A stretch of DNA of 12,009 nucleotides from Fimenecus sp963624605. GTDB taxonomy: Bacteria; Bacillota; Clostridia; Oscillospirales; Acutalibacteraceae. Made by a program: the position numbers and the translations under genes. This document shows positions 1 through 6,999 of the stretch, piece by piece; positions within the stretch are counted from its first letter, which is position 1; every line of letters starts with the position of its first letter. The stretch covers positions 1-12,009 of the forward strand of contig CAVFQD010000053.1 in assembly GCA_963624605.1 (NCBI GenBank). The letters are read 5' to 3'. The notes beneath the pieces were generated by a model. That model searched no databases. It was not told the origin of the DNA and saw only the letters and a program-made list of their open reading frames with translations.

Positions 1-531
1 GCCGTAAACTGTAAGAAGTCCGAGAATGGGCTTGTTTCTGTGCTTATATGTGTTTTCCGAATGTCTCCATGTCCAGCTTGTGTCCGTGTGTCCGGAAAGA
101 ACTATTGTGTAATCGTAATTTCCGTCCTCGGGGAGAAGCTCACCGTATGAGTTCATTGATATCTTCTCGGGGAAGAACATATCGAACCATTTTTTATAGA
201 AGAAGCAGCTGAATACGAGCCAGAATACGAATATAAGACCCGCAATAGCCATTGCAAACCACAAATTCTCATTGTGAAGTGCGAAATATGTAAGAGCGCT
301 CATGATAATGCCGAAGTATCCTGCGTATCCCAATCCGCCGATACCGGAACGGGGAGAAACAGCGAATTCTTCCTTGACGGGCTTAATGCCGATTTCCTCG
401 AGTTTTCCGCACATATAGTCGTGGAATTTTCTTTCGCCCTCAGAGCCGGGAAGACGAGAACCGATTTTTTTGGCAGCATGCTCAACTATGTCGTATGCGA
501 CCTGACCATACTCCCTGTTTTCTTCTTTCAT
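1..531 (-). CDS. M28-type metallopeptidase with two membrane helices, N-terminal part (runs off window)
   Basis: The gene is cut by the window edge: 177 codons are visible, starting at the ATG at 531 (minus strand), with GGGAGG nine bases upstream. Residues about 24-48 (GSRLPGSEGERKFHDYM and following) match the opening helix of M28 aminopeptidase-like proteins. Residues 147-150 (GHTD) look like the first zinc-ligand motif (His148, Asp150). Between them, residues about 66-86 and 91-112 form two hydrophobic membrane segments, placed inside the peptidase fold rather than at the N terminus. Known of the family: M28 enzymes are di-zinc exopeptidases. Inferred: a membrane-anchored aminopeptidase-like hydrolase. 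The remaining metal ligands lie outside the window, so activity cannot be judged. It seems to be transcribed alone, divergently from the tRNA. Confidence 0.75.
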   Translation of the reverse strand, partial: MKEENREYGQVAYDIVEHAAKKIGSRLPGSEGERKFHDYMCGKLEEIGIKPVKEEFAVSPRSGIGGLGYAGYFGIIMSALTYFALHNENLWFAMAIAGLIFVFWLVFSCFFYKKWFDMFFPEKISMNSYGELLPEDGNYDYTIVLSGHTDTSWTWRHSENTYKHRNKPILGLLTVYG

Positions 532-558
532 ATATATTAACCTCCCAAAATAAAATAC

Positions 559-593
559 TGTATAAATATATTCTATTTTTTGGCAAAAATCAA
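559..593 (-). promoter_or_regulatory. Candidate promoter of the M28-type peptidase gene
   Basis: On the minus strand two overlapping sigma-A-like registers are visible. One is TTGATT (588-593), a 17-base spacer, then TATATT (565-570). The other is TTGCCA (581-586), a 16-base spacer, then TATACA (559-564). Both lie just upstream of the GGGAGG ribosome site at 541-546. Sequence alone does not decide between them. Confidence 0.45.
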
Positions 594-660
594 GTGTTAA
601 TTGAATATTTTTGAGTATCTCCGACACAAAAAGCTGTTGTAAATACACGGTTTTTTGAAT

Positions 661-673
661 ATGTTGACAACAT
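661..673. repeat. 13-base palindrome, possible operator upstream of tRNA-Pro
   Basis: ATGTTG-A-CAACAT is a perfect inverted repeat with one central base, in AT-rich intergenic DNA between the divergent peptidase and tRNA promoters. It contains a consensus TTGACA (664-669), which with TAAAAT at 686-691 (16-base spacer) could be a second upstream promoter for the tRNA. The rest of the 213-base gap from 541 to 753 shows only promoter-like AT-rich sequence and no gene. Confidence 0.3.
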
Positions 674-696
674 TTGTAAAAAACATAAAATTACAC

Positions 697-725
697 TTGA
701 TTTTAACGCCGATATATATTATAAT
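697..725 (+). promoter_or_regulatory. Promoter of tRNA-Pro
   Basis: TTGATT (697-702), a 17-base spacer, then a perfect TATAAT (720-725). Predicted transcription start is about 732, giving a 5' leader of about 22 bases before the mature tRNA at 754. Confidence 0.7.
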
Positions 726-753
726 ATTTGAGCGTTAAAAAATCATATGCTAT

Positions 754-830
754 CGAGATGTGGCTCAGTTTGGTAGAGCGCTGCGTTCGGGACGCAGAGG
801 CCGCAGGTTCAAGTCCTGTCATCTCGACCA
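754..830 (+). tRNA. tRNA-Pro (anticodon CGG), CCA encoded
   Basis: A full cloverleaf of 77 nt. The acceptor stem CGAGATG (754-760) pairs with CATCTCG (820-826). The anticodon stem CTGCG/CGCAG (781-785 and 793-797) encloses the loop TTCGGGA, giving anticodon CGG at 788-790, which reads the proline codon CCG. The T-arm includes GGTTCAAGTCC. Discriminator A827 is followed by an encoded CCA (828-830). It stands alone with its own promoter and terminator. Confidence 0.96.
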
Positions 831-831
831 T

Positions 832-867
832 AAAAACAGACCCCTGCTTTTGTAGGGGTCTGTTTTT
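832..867 (+). terminator. Intrinsic terminator after tRNA-Pro
   Basis: A perfect 14-bp stem (AAAAACAGACCCCT at 832-845, AGGGGTCTGTTTTT at 854-867) with an 8-base loop. It is flanked by A and T tracts, so it could also act on minus-strand transcripts. It begins two bases after the tRNA CCA end. Confidence 0.92.
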
Positions 868-882
868 ATGATTTAAGGTTTA

Positions 883-987
883 GACAGGACTTGAACCTGC
901 ATCGTCCATGTTTTGCGAAGCAAAACGGACATATGATTGAAGTGAAGACTGACAAGGCTTGCCTTGTCAGGTCCTGTCATCTCGACC
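883..987. repeat. Structured repeat built from tRNA-Pro 3'-end copies and two strong hairpins
   Basis: Bases 883-900 are the exact reverse complement of tRNA bases 803-820 (T-arm). Bases 971-987 are an exact direct copy of tRNA bases 813-829, and the likeness continues past the tRNA end into TAAAAACAG (831-839 and 991-999) after a 2-base insertion. The copies pair with each other: GACAGGAC (883-890) with GTCCTGTC (971-978). Inside lie two hairpins. The first is 904-930, GTCC + GTTTTGC-GAA-GCAAAAC + GGAC with a 2-base bulge. The second is 949-970, a perfect 9-bp stem with loop CTTG that abuts the closing stem. The result is a three-way-junction shape. No ORF of credible coding character is present. 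It could be a small non-autonomous mobile repeat, a remnant of tRNA-targeted integration, or a structured RNA. Confidence 0.7.
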
Positions 988-1044
988 TTATAAAAACAGT
1001 TTTGTCTATTTTCCAACTTTTATATTTATGTAATAAAAATCATT

Positions 1045-1100
1045 CAGGACTTGAACCTGCAATCGTCCTTGTTTTGCGAAGCAAAATGTTCAGTTGACGA
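1045..1100. repeat. Second, partial copy of the tRNA-derived hairpin repeat
   Basis: Bases 1045-1060 again equal the reverse complement of the tRNA T-arm (803-818). They are followed, as in the first copy, by an ATCGTCC block and the hairpin TTTTGC-GAA-GCAAAA (1072-1086). After this the two copies diverge. A short outer pairing, TCGTC (1063-1067) with GACGA (1096-1100), remains. The repeat ends 16 bases from the stop codon of the minus-strand symporter gene, so its hairpin may serve as that gene's 3' end. No good U-tract terminator is seen there. Confidence 0.65.
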
Positions 1101-1116
1101 CCTTTTAATTTTTCTG

Positions 1117-2544
1117 TTATTGTACGCTCTGTGTTTGTTTGCGTCGTTCGGCAAGCTCGGTTTCGACAATTCTGCGCTTTTCGGGCGTGTAGTTGATGAA
1201 CAGCAACGGAATAATATACAAAAAGCTCGCAACTGCGGGTGTGAGAATTACAAGAGGCCATATCCATTTGTCAAATGCCGCAGTCTGCGTACCGATAAAC
1301 ACCGTCGCTTCATCGGGGACAGCGACATATTTGAGCAGATGAAGAGCGAGCGTTGCAAGACCCGCCGTAATTCCCGAGGAAATCTTTGTAAACGAGGTCT
1401 GCATTGAAAATGTGATACCCTCGGTACGCTTGCCTGTTTTCCATTCCATATAATCGATACTGTCGCAGAAAATCGAAGTTTGTGCTATCGACTGTGCGCC
1501 CATTGGAATACAGCCGAGACCGATAAGTGCAAGTGATACCCAAAGATTCTTACCGTCATAGCCGACAAAGTATGCGATAATACGCACAACCACATTACAC
1601 GCCTGCATAAAGATAAGGGCGTTTACATAGCCGTTGAACAGTTTTTTTAGCTTGTCTGCAAAGATCATACCGATAAATCCGGGCAAGCCCGTTATCATGG
1701 CAAATATTGTGGTAAGACCGAGTGCGCCTATAAGTCCGCTTCCAATAGGCGGTATTTCATACTTGAAGAAATATGTAACAAGGTTGCTTCCGAAGCCGAG
1801 AGCGCCGAGCAGATTTGCGAGCGTTACAAGCAAAAGCATCTTGTTTTTGAAGAGCAGTGAAAAGCTTTCCCACAAGGTTTCCTGCTGCTTTTCACGCACG
1901 ACAAGAACTCTTTCCTGTGCCTGATACGCGCGGCGGCTTATCATAGCTCCGCCGAGACCCAGGATGATTGCGAACACAAGCGTCATAAACGCCATGGAGT
2001 TGCCGGAGGACTTGACTATCATTTCAAGCACCATCGGAACGCCCATACTGAACGCACCGTAGAAGCATGAGCCTACCGTTCTTGCCCATTTGACAAAATT
2101 GTCTCTTTCGTCGGTGTCGGGAGAAACGCTGGAGGTGATACCCCATATCGCTACATCCTGCATTGTGTATATAAGGTCCCAGCATATATACATTATTACA
2201 AAATAAGCTATGCGAAGCCACAAGAGGCTTTCCTTGGTTGAGAACACAACGAAGAGAAGCACCGTGAAAATTCCCACGGGCAACGGTGTGTAGCGTAGGA
2301 ACGGGCGGAGCTTTTCGCCGTTTTTGAAAGTGTGTTTGTCAATCATTGAGCCGACAATAGGGTCGTTTATTCCGTCCCAAACCTTCATCACAATCAAAAG
2401 GACGGAAACGACAATAGCCGGAAACATTGCAATATCCGTCATAAAGTATGTGAAGAAAGAGCCGCCTATGAGTGAATAGACGAGGTTTTGACCTGCAAGG
2501 CCGGTGTAGTAACTGACCTTTTCTTTTTTGCTTATGTACTTCAT
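1117..2544 (-). CDS. GPH family (MelB-type) sugar:cation symporter, MFS fold
   Basis: A 475-residue polytopic membrane protein with about 12 hydrophobic segments, the usual length for glycoside-pentoside-hexuronide symporters. Visible family signatures are KVWDGINDPIVGSMID (54-69), which carries the conserved Asp/Asn-Asp-Pro cation-site motif of helix II, and DSIDYMEWKTGKRTEG (361-376), the cytoplasmic loop signature before helix XI. By family it imports a glycoside or sugar with Na+ or H+; the substrate cannot be read from sequence. The ATG at 2544 is preferred because AAGGGGG lies just upstream and the protein then begins in family style (MKYISKKEKVSYYTG). An in-frame ATG at 2598 would add 18 residues encoded across the likely -10 element. 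It is monocistronic and divergent from the metalloenzyme operon, with no adjacent glycosidase. Confidence 0.88.
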   Translation of the reverse strand: MKYISKKEKVSYYTGLAGQNLVYSLIGGSFFTYFMTDIAMFPAIVVSVLLIVMKVWDGINDPIVGSMIDKHTFKNGEKLRPFLRYTPLPVGIFTVLLFVVFSTKESLLWLRIAYFVIMYICWDLIYTMQDVAIWGITSSVSPDTDERDNFVKWARTVGSCFYGAFSMGVPMVLEMIVKSSGNSMAFMTLVFAIILGLGGAMISRRAYQAQERVLVVREKQQETLWESFSLLFKNKMLLLVTLANLLGALGFGSNLVTYFFKYEIPPIGSGLIGALGLTTIFAMITGLPGFIGMIFADKLKKLFNGYVNALIFMQACNVVVRIIAYFVGYDGKNLWVSLALIGLGCIPMGAQSIAQTSIFCDSIDYMEWKTGKRTEGITFSMQTSFTKISSGITAGLATLALHLLKYVAVPDEATVFIGTQTAAFDKWIWPLVILTPAVASFLYIIPLLFINYTPEKRRIVETELAERRKQTQSVQ

Positions 2545-2577
2545 ATTTAACCCCCTTGAAAAATAATCTGTAAGTAC

Positions 2578-2583
2578 ATTGTA
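2578..2583 (-). promoter_or_regulatory. Likely extended -10 element for the symporter gene
   Basis: On the minus strand the sequence reads TGG-TACAAT, an extended -10 form, about 34 bases upstream of the chosen ATG at 2544. The -35 region near 2600-2606 is only AT-rich and does not match consensus. Confidence 0.4.
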
Positions 2584-2629
2584 CCACATAATCAACAAAA
2601 TTTTAATATTTTTATTTTCGAGATTGATA

Positions 2630-2658
2630 TTGATTTAACAAAAATACTAATATATAAT
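2630..2658 (+). promoter_or_regulatory. Promoter of the CooC/dehydratase/ACS-like operon
   Basis: TTGATT (2630-2635), a 17-base spacer, then TATAAT (2653-2658). The predicted start is about 2665, giving a very short leader before the GGTGA ribosome site (2666-2670) and the ATG at 2677. It is the only clear promoter seen upstream of the six overlapping or closely spaced genes that end at 7851. Confidence 0.7.
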
Positions 2659-2676
2659 ATAAGTTGGTGATTTTTG

Positions 2677-3441
2677 ATGGGGAAGACAACTATTCTGGCA
2701 GTTGCCGGAAAGGGAGGAGTCGGAAAGACTTCAATTTCTGCGACTATTGTCAGATGCCTTGTTGAAAGGTATCCCGACAAGCGCATACTCGCAATCGATG
2801 CCGACCCTGCCGTAGGGCTTGCCACGGCGTTGGGTATTGATGTCGGAATTACGATAGACGACATAAGAAAAGAAATCGTTAATTCCGTTGACGCGGGCGA
2901 CACGAGGACTGCTATCGAGCTTTTGGGCGAGGCTAAGTACAGAATATTCGACGCCTTGGTCGAAACCGACGGATTTTCGTTCATAGCAATCGGCAGACCC
3001 GAGAGCGCAGGCTGTTACTGTAAGATAAATTCTTATCTCAAAGAGGTTATTTCGCTTGTCTCAAACGAGTTTGACTTTGTTGTTATTGACGGCGAGGCGG
3101 GCATTGAGCAGATTAACCGCAGGGTTATGGAAAAGGTAACGCATCTGCTTTTAATTACCGATCCGAGCAAAAAGGGCTGTCAGGTAATCAACACCATAAA
3201 GAGCGTTGCGGACTCGCTTGTTATGTACGAAAAAACGGGAGCGATTGTCAACCGTATAACCGACGAGTCGCTTCTTAAATATATCGACACAAACGGTATT
3301 GAGGTTTTGAGCTTTATCGGCGATGATAAAAACCTTACCGAGTTCGACATAAAAGGGGAGAATGTTTTCAAACTTCCCGAAAATTCAAATGTAGTTACGG
3401 GCGTTAAAAGGGCGCTTGAGAAACTGGAGGTATTAGGGTGA
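2677..3441 (+). CDS. CooC-type P-loop ATPase (metal-cluster maturation factor)
   Basis: A 254-residue SIMIBI/MinD-fold ATPase. Visible motifs are the deviant Walker A GKGGVGKT (11-18), switch I with DADP (41-44), switch II in VVIDGEAGIEQI (135-146) and, most tellingly, GCYC (112-115). This gives a Cys113-x-Cys115 pair in the place of the dimer-interface CxC that binds nickel or zinc in CooC. Members of this family help insert nickel into CO dehydrogenase or acetyl-CoA synthase clusters by ATP-dependent dimerisation. No CO dehydrogenase gene lies in the window, so the client is inferred to be within its own operon: the dehydratase-like pair or the ACS-like protein. The ATG at 2677 has GGTGA six bases upstream; a TTG directly before it at 2674 is disfavoured. 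The stop overlaps the next gene by 4 bases (GTGA). Confidence 0.85.
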   Translation: MGKTTILAVAGKGGVGKTSISATIVRCLVERYPDKRILAIDADPAVGLATALGIDVGITIDDIRKEIVNSVDAGDTRTAIELLGEAKYRIFDALVETDGFSFIAIGRPESAGCYCKINSYLKEVISLVSNEFDFVVIDGEAGIEQINRRVMEKVTHLLLITDPSKKGCQVINTIKSVADSLVMYEKTGAIVNRITDESLLKYIDTNGIEVLSFIGDDKNLTEFDIKGENVFKLPENSNVVTGVKRALEKLEVLG

Positions 3442-4634
3442 AGGACTTAAAGCATTTAATTTACTTTGAGAACCTGCTGCAAGAGGCTAAAAACGAGCTT
3501 GTTGACGAGGCTATCAAAGACGGTAACAGGGCTGTGGCATACACCTGTTATCACATTCCCGAGGTATTGCTCAATGTGGGCAACTGCTTTTCGGTGCGTC
3601 TGAGAGCGCCGAGGACGGGTTCTCTTGACATTGCCACATATTATATGAGCTCGTATCTTTGCGGATACTCGAAGGCTCTTTTGGAGAGGGGCATTGAGGG
3701 CGGCTATAACTTCCTGTCGGCTCTCATAGGCTCGGAATCCTGCTCTGAAATGAACAGAACATATGAGCATTTCGAGCTTCTGAACCTTGTGGCAAACGAT
3801 AAGTTCTTTGTTTCGATTTCTGACATTCCGTTCAAGATTGAGCCGCATACTGTTAAGCATTATGTCAATCAGATGCAGACAAAGGTGCTTGACAGACTTC
3901 ACGAAGTATATGATGTCGATATAAGCGAGGACTCGCTTAGAAAGGCTGTTGCCGAGCACAACGAGGTTTGCCGTCTTATCACCGAAATCGGTGAATACAG
4001 GAAAGAGGAAAATCCGAGAATTACGGGATATGAATTCCATGTTATAAACCTTGTTACATATTGTTGCCCCAAGTATCTTATAATTGACAAACTGCGTGAA
4101 ACCGCAGAGGAACTAAAGACAAGGGTTCCCGACGAAAAGAAAAATTACAGGGCAAAGGTCGTTGTGGTAGGCTCCGAGATGGACGACCCCGACTTTACAA
4201 AGCTTATCGAGGAATCTGGCGCACTTGTCGTTGCGGACAGATATTGCTTCGGCTCGCTTCCGGGTCGTGAGGAAATTATGCTTACGGACGACCACAATGT
4301 GCTTGAACAGATAGTTCTTCATTATATGCGTACCTGTCAGTGTCCGAGATATATGAGTCAGGACAAGGTAAGGGGCAGAAAAGAATATGTCAGAGACCTT
4401 GTAAACAATTATCATGCAGACGGCGTTATTTATGAGCAGATAAAGTTCTGTGAGTATTGGGGATATGAGAGAGCACTTGCCTCTCACATAATGACAAATG
4501 AGTTCGGTATTCCGTCTGTTACGGTTGACCGTCAGTATACCGCAAGCGCTTCGGGTCAGTTGAGAACAAGAGTTCAGGCTTTTGTGGAAAGCCTTGAAAT
4601 TAAAAAGATACAGAAAGACAAGGGGGCGAAATAA
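3438..4634 (+). CDS. 2-hydroxyacyl-CoA dehydratase superfamily, small subunit (HgdB/FldC-like)
   Basis: A 398-residue member of the HGD-D family (Pfam PF06050), which includes 2-hydroxyacyl-CoA dehydratases, benzoyl-CoA reductase subunits and double-cubane cluster proteins. The N-terminal AYTCYHIPEVLLNVGN (34-49) matches the family's C-x-x-x-P-E opening. Candidate [4Fe-4S] ligands by position are Cys75 (YLCGYSKA), Cys102 (ESCSEMNR) and Cys338 (IKFCEYWGYE), so the three-cysteine set looks intact. Further cysteines are at 37, 50, 178, 209, 210, 270, 300 and 302. The GTG start at 3438 follows GGAGG by seven bases and overlaps the CooC-like stop, implying translational coupling. Oxygen-sensitive radical dehydration or ATP-driven reduction is the family chemistry. 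The substrate is unknown, because no CoA-transferase or 2-hydroxyacid dehydrogenase accompanies it. Confidence 0.85.
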   Translation: MKDLKHLIYFENLLQEAKNELVDEAIKDGNRAVAYTCYHIPEVLLNVGNCFSVRLRAPRTGSLDIATYYMSSYLCGYSKALLERGIEGGYNFLSALIGSESCSEMNRTYEHFELLNLVANDKFFVSISDIPFKIEPHTVKHYVNQMQTKVLDRLHEVYDVDISEDSLRKAVAEHNEVCRLITEIGEYRKEENPRITGYEFHVINLVTYCCPKYLIIDKLRETAEELKTRVPDEKKNYRAKVVVVGSEMDDPDFTKLIEESGALVVADRYCFGSLPGREEIMLTDDHNVLEQIVLHYMRTCQCPRYMSQDKVRGRKEYVRDLVNNYHADGVIYEQIKFCEYWGYERALASHIMTNEFGIPSVTVDRQYTASASGQLRTRVQAFVESLEIKKIQKDKGAK

Positions 4635-6184
4635 TGGGATTTTGGGTAAATGAGCCGAAAAATCTCGGCAAGCTTCACAAGGATAAGACAGGCATACTCA
4701 AGCACCGTGAGTGGAGAGGTCTGCGCGATACGATGTATGATTATTACCGTTGGCTTATAACCTGGAAAAGCATAATCGTTATGGCACTCAAGGCTCCCGT
4801 GTCCACGGTAAAGGGTATATGGAACTACCGCTGGATGGCTTCGTACCTTTCCGCTCCCGCATGGGTTGACAGACACACCGAGGGCTTGAGAGGCACACAT
4901 TTGCGCATCGCCCATCTCCATTTCTACGGTATGGTAAAGCCCGTAACGGATATGATTCGTTATTCGCTCACAAACGACAAGCATTTCCACAAGCACTCAA
5001 AGATGAGCGATAAGACAATACTTGTCGATGAGATTTTCTCTTCGGAGTTTACGGCAGGCTTCCCGGGAATTCACGACATTCATGTTTCGACGCTCCCGAT
5101 TTTCCTTACATCAATGGTTGACCAGCAGATAACGCCGCACTACCTTGACATTACGGAAAGCTACGGCGTTCCCGCAGATGTTTGCCCCTTGCCGTCGGCT
5201 GAGGCTGGCGTTGCGATTAACGACGACTATCCAATGCTCGGCAAATGTGCGCTGACCTGTAATATGCCGTGCGACGGTTCGGTAATCAATTCGAGCTTTA
5301 TCGACAGAAGGTTTAATGTTCCGACTCATCCGATAAATGTACCGCTCCGCTACAACGGCGAGGATGTTCAGCAGTATGCGGTTGACGAGGTTAAGTCGGC
5401 TATCAAGTTTGTTGAGGAGCAGATGGGCGTCAAGTTCGATTGGGACGCTTTCTTTGCCGCAATGAAGAGATATAACAAGCAGCTTGAATACGAAATGATG
5501 AAATGGGATATAAACAAGACCGATTATCCGCAGATGACGGGCGCTACATTCTGGCTTTACAGACTGTTCTATTTCCACATTTCCGGCGGTATGAACTCGC
5601 TTTATACCAAGATTGACAAAAAGGTCAACAAGCTTATGATGAAGGGCTACGAGAAGCACGAAATGGTTTCAAAGGCAATGCGCCACAGAGCTATCGTCTG
5701 GTCGTGTCCCGCAAACTATTACACGAGCCTTGCAAACTGGCTTGAAAACTGCTGGGGCGTAAATGTCGTAATGGATATGGAAACTATGATCTCCTATATT
5801 ATGTACGACACCTCAGACAAGGAAAAAGCGCTTCAGACTTACGCAAAAACACTTCAGCGCACCACGATGAGAAAGCATACCAAGGGCGGCTATCAGAATG
5901 TTGTCGATGAGCTTTGGAGAATTGTCGACGAGTTCAACGCCGATATGGTTATTATGTATGATCAGATTTCCTGCAAGGGTATGGACGGACTTGTCGGTAT
6001 TTTCGACGACCAGGCAAGGGAAAGAAATATCAGCTTTATCTGGGTTCCGCAGGACCTTATGGACCCGAGAACAATCTCAAGAAGAGATATGCGTGAGAAC
6101 ATAAACAAGTATATGACAACGGTTTTGGGCGAGGAGCCCGTTGACCCGACTCTTGTCGATTTTGACGATACAATGGCTTGGTAA
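4634..6184 (+). CDS. 2-hydroxyacyl-CoA dehydratase superfamily, large subunit (HgdA-like, extended N terminus)
   Basis: A 516-residue protein of the same superfamily as its upstream neighbour, longer than the roughly 400-480 residues usual for these subunits. The first ~125 residues are rich in Trp, His and hydrophobics, including an HxHxH run (117-121). The HGD-D-like core follows. Candidate cluster ligands are Cys184 (ADVCPLPS), Cys213 (NMPCDGS) and Cys447 (QISCKGMDG). Cys205, Cys209, Cys358 and Cys373 are also present. The C-terminal stretch at 455-485, containing IFDDQARER and FIWVPQDLMD, is typical of the second Rossmann-like half. The ATG overlaps the previous stop by one base (TAATG) with AGGGGG seven bases upstream, so it is probably made in step with the small subunit as a heterodimer. 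Dehydratase versus reductase cannot be decided here. Confidence 0.82.
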   Translation: MGFWVNEPKNLGKLHKDKTGILKHREWRGLRDTMYDYYRWLITWKSIIVMALKAPVSTVKGIWNYRWMASYLSAPAWVDRHTEGLRGTHLRIAHLHFYGMVKPVTDMIRYSLTNDKHFHKHSKMSDKTILVDEIFSSEFTAGFPGIHDIHVSTLPIFLTSMVDQQITPHYLDITESYGVPADVCPLPSAEAGVAINDDYPMLGKCALTCNMPCDGSVINSSFIDRRFNVPTHPINVPLRYNGEDVQQYAVDEVKSAIKFVEEQMGVKFDWDAFFAAMKRYNKQLEYEMMKWDINKTDYPQMTGATFWLYRLFYFHISGGMNSLYTKIDKKVNKLMMKGYEKHEMVSKAMRHRAIVWSCPANYYTSLANWLENCWGVNVVMDMETMISYIMYDTSDKEKALQTYAKTLQRTTMRKHTKGGYQNVVDELWRIVDEFNADMVIMYDQISCKGMDGLVGIFDDQARERNISFIWVPQDLMDPRTISRRDMRENINKYMTTVLGEEPVDPTLVDFDDTMAW

Positions 6185-6198
6185 AGGAGTAAATGAAT

Positions 6199-6999
6199 AT
6201 GAAATATTTCGGCGGATGCGATGTAGGAAGTACCTACGCAAAATGTGTAATTCTTGATGAAAACGGCAAAATGGTTGCGGATGCAACCGTAAGAAGTAAA
6301 ATCAATCCCGTGCAGAGTGCGGAGCTTGCGCTCGGCGAGGCTATCTCAAAGGTTGACGGCTTGAATTCGGCAGACGAGTTGGCTTACCTTATCGGTACCG
6401 GCTACGGCAGAAACAAGGTTCCGTTTGCCGATGAAAACATATCTGAGATAAGCTGCCATGCAATGGGAGTACATGTTACAAACCCCGATGTAAAGGCGAT
6501 TATCGACATCGGCGGTCAGGATGTCAAGGGCATTGCAATCGATAAGGACGGCACTGTTAAGAACTTTGCCATGAACGATAAATGCGCCGCAGGTACGGGC
6601 AGATTTTTCGAGGCTATGGCAAACGCCTTTGAAATGAGCCTTCCCGATTTCTGTAAGCTTTCGCTTGAAGCGAAAAACACCATTCCGATTACCGCTCAGT
6701 GTACCGTTTTTGCGGAGAGCGAGGTTATTTCGCTTGTCGGCGAGGGTAAACCCATGGACGAGATTGCGGCAGGTATTCAGCTTGCTGTTGCAAAGCGCTG
6801 CTTCGTAATGGCTAAAAAGGCTGGCGCTACCGATTCGATTACTCTTACAGGCGGCTGTGCTAAAAACGAGGGACTTAAAAGAGCGATTGAAAAGGTACTC
6901 AAAATCAAGGTGGTTGACCTTTCAATTGACCCACAGCTTATGGGCGCTCTCGGCGCTGCCGAGTATGCAAGACAGAAAGGATTGGCAAAGAATGATTAA
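6199..6999 (+). CDS. ATP-dependent dehydratase/reductase activase (HgdC/BadF-BcrAD family)
   Basis: A 266-residue ASKHA-fold ATPase close in length to HgdC of Acidaminococcus. Visible are the phosphate-1 loop GCDVGSTYAK (6-15), DIGGQDVK (103-110), NDKCAAGTGRF (126-136) and TAQCTVFAESEV (165-176). Cys129 and Cys168 are the two ligands by which a homodimer holds one bridging [4Fe-4S] cluster, and both are present. TGGCAKNEG (217-225) is the adenosine-binding loop. The family role is ATP-driven injection of one low-potential electron into the partner dehydratase or reductase, here most likely the two upstream subunits. The ATG at 6199 is chosen because AAAGGAG then lies nine bases upstream; an ATG at 6193 would leave only three. 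The last 8 bases overlap the next small gene. Confidence 0.93.
   Translation: MKYFGGCDVGSTYAKCVILDENGKMVADATVRSKINPVQSAELALGEAISKVDGLNSADELAYLIGTGYGRNKVPFADENISEISCHAMGVHVTNPDVKAIIDIGGQDVKGIAIDKDGTVKNFAMNDKCAAGTGRFFEAMANAFEMSLPDFCKLSLEAKNTIPITAQCTVFAESEVISLVGEGKPMDEIAAGIQLAVAKRCFVMAKKAGATDSITLTGGCAKNEGLKRAIEKVLKIKVVDLSIDPQLMGALGAAEYARQKGLAKND

Noticed and set aside
883..900. Possible minus-strand tRNA suggested by the T-arm-like sequence
   Set aside because: Only the T-arm portion is present; no acceptor, D or anticodon stems can be formed on the minus strand here or at 1045-1060.
813..987. Genomic-island attachment sites (17-base direct repeats of the tRNA end)
   Set aside because: Only about 140 bases lie between the repeats and no integrase is present; better described as part of the small repeat structure, although a collapsed integration scar is not excluded.
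1051..1407. 118-codon plus-strand ORF
   Set aside because: It overlaps the symporter gene antisense, starts inside the repeat, has no ribosome site, and its translation has no recognisable domain.
2545..2598. Upstream in-frame start adding 18 residues to the symporter
   Set aside because: It would place the likely -10 element inside the coding region and has no ribosome site; the ATG at 2544 follows AAGGGGG and fits the family N terminus.
3456..4040. 194-codon minus-strand ORF opposite the small dehydratase subunit
   Set aside because: Antisense shadow of a clearly conserved gene, with no ribosome site or recognisable motif.
5111..5659. 182-codon minus-strand ORF opposite the large subunit
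   Set aside because: Antisense shadow with no independent coding evidence.
6857..6991. N-terminal extension of the small membrane protein
   Set aside because: It lies wholly inside the activase gene in another frame; the ATG at 6992 gives a sensible helix-first protein with a ribosome site.
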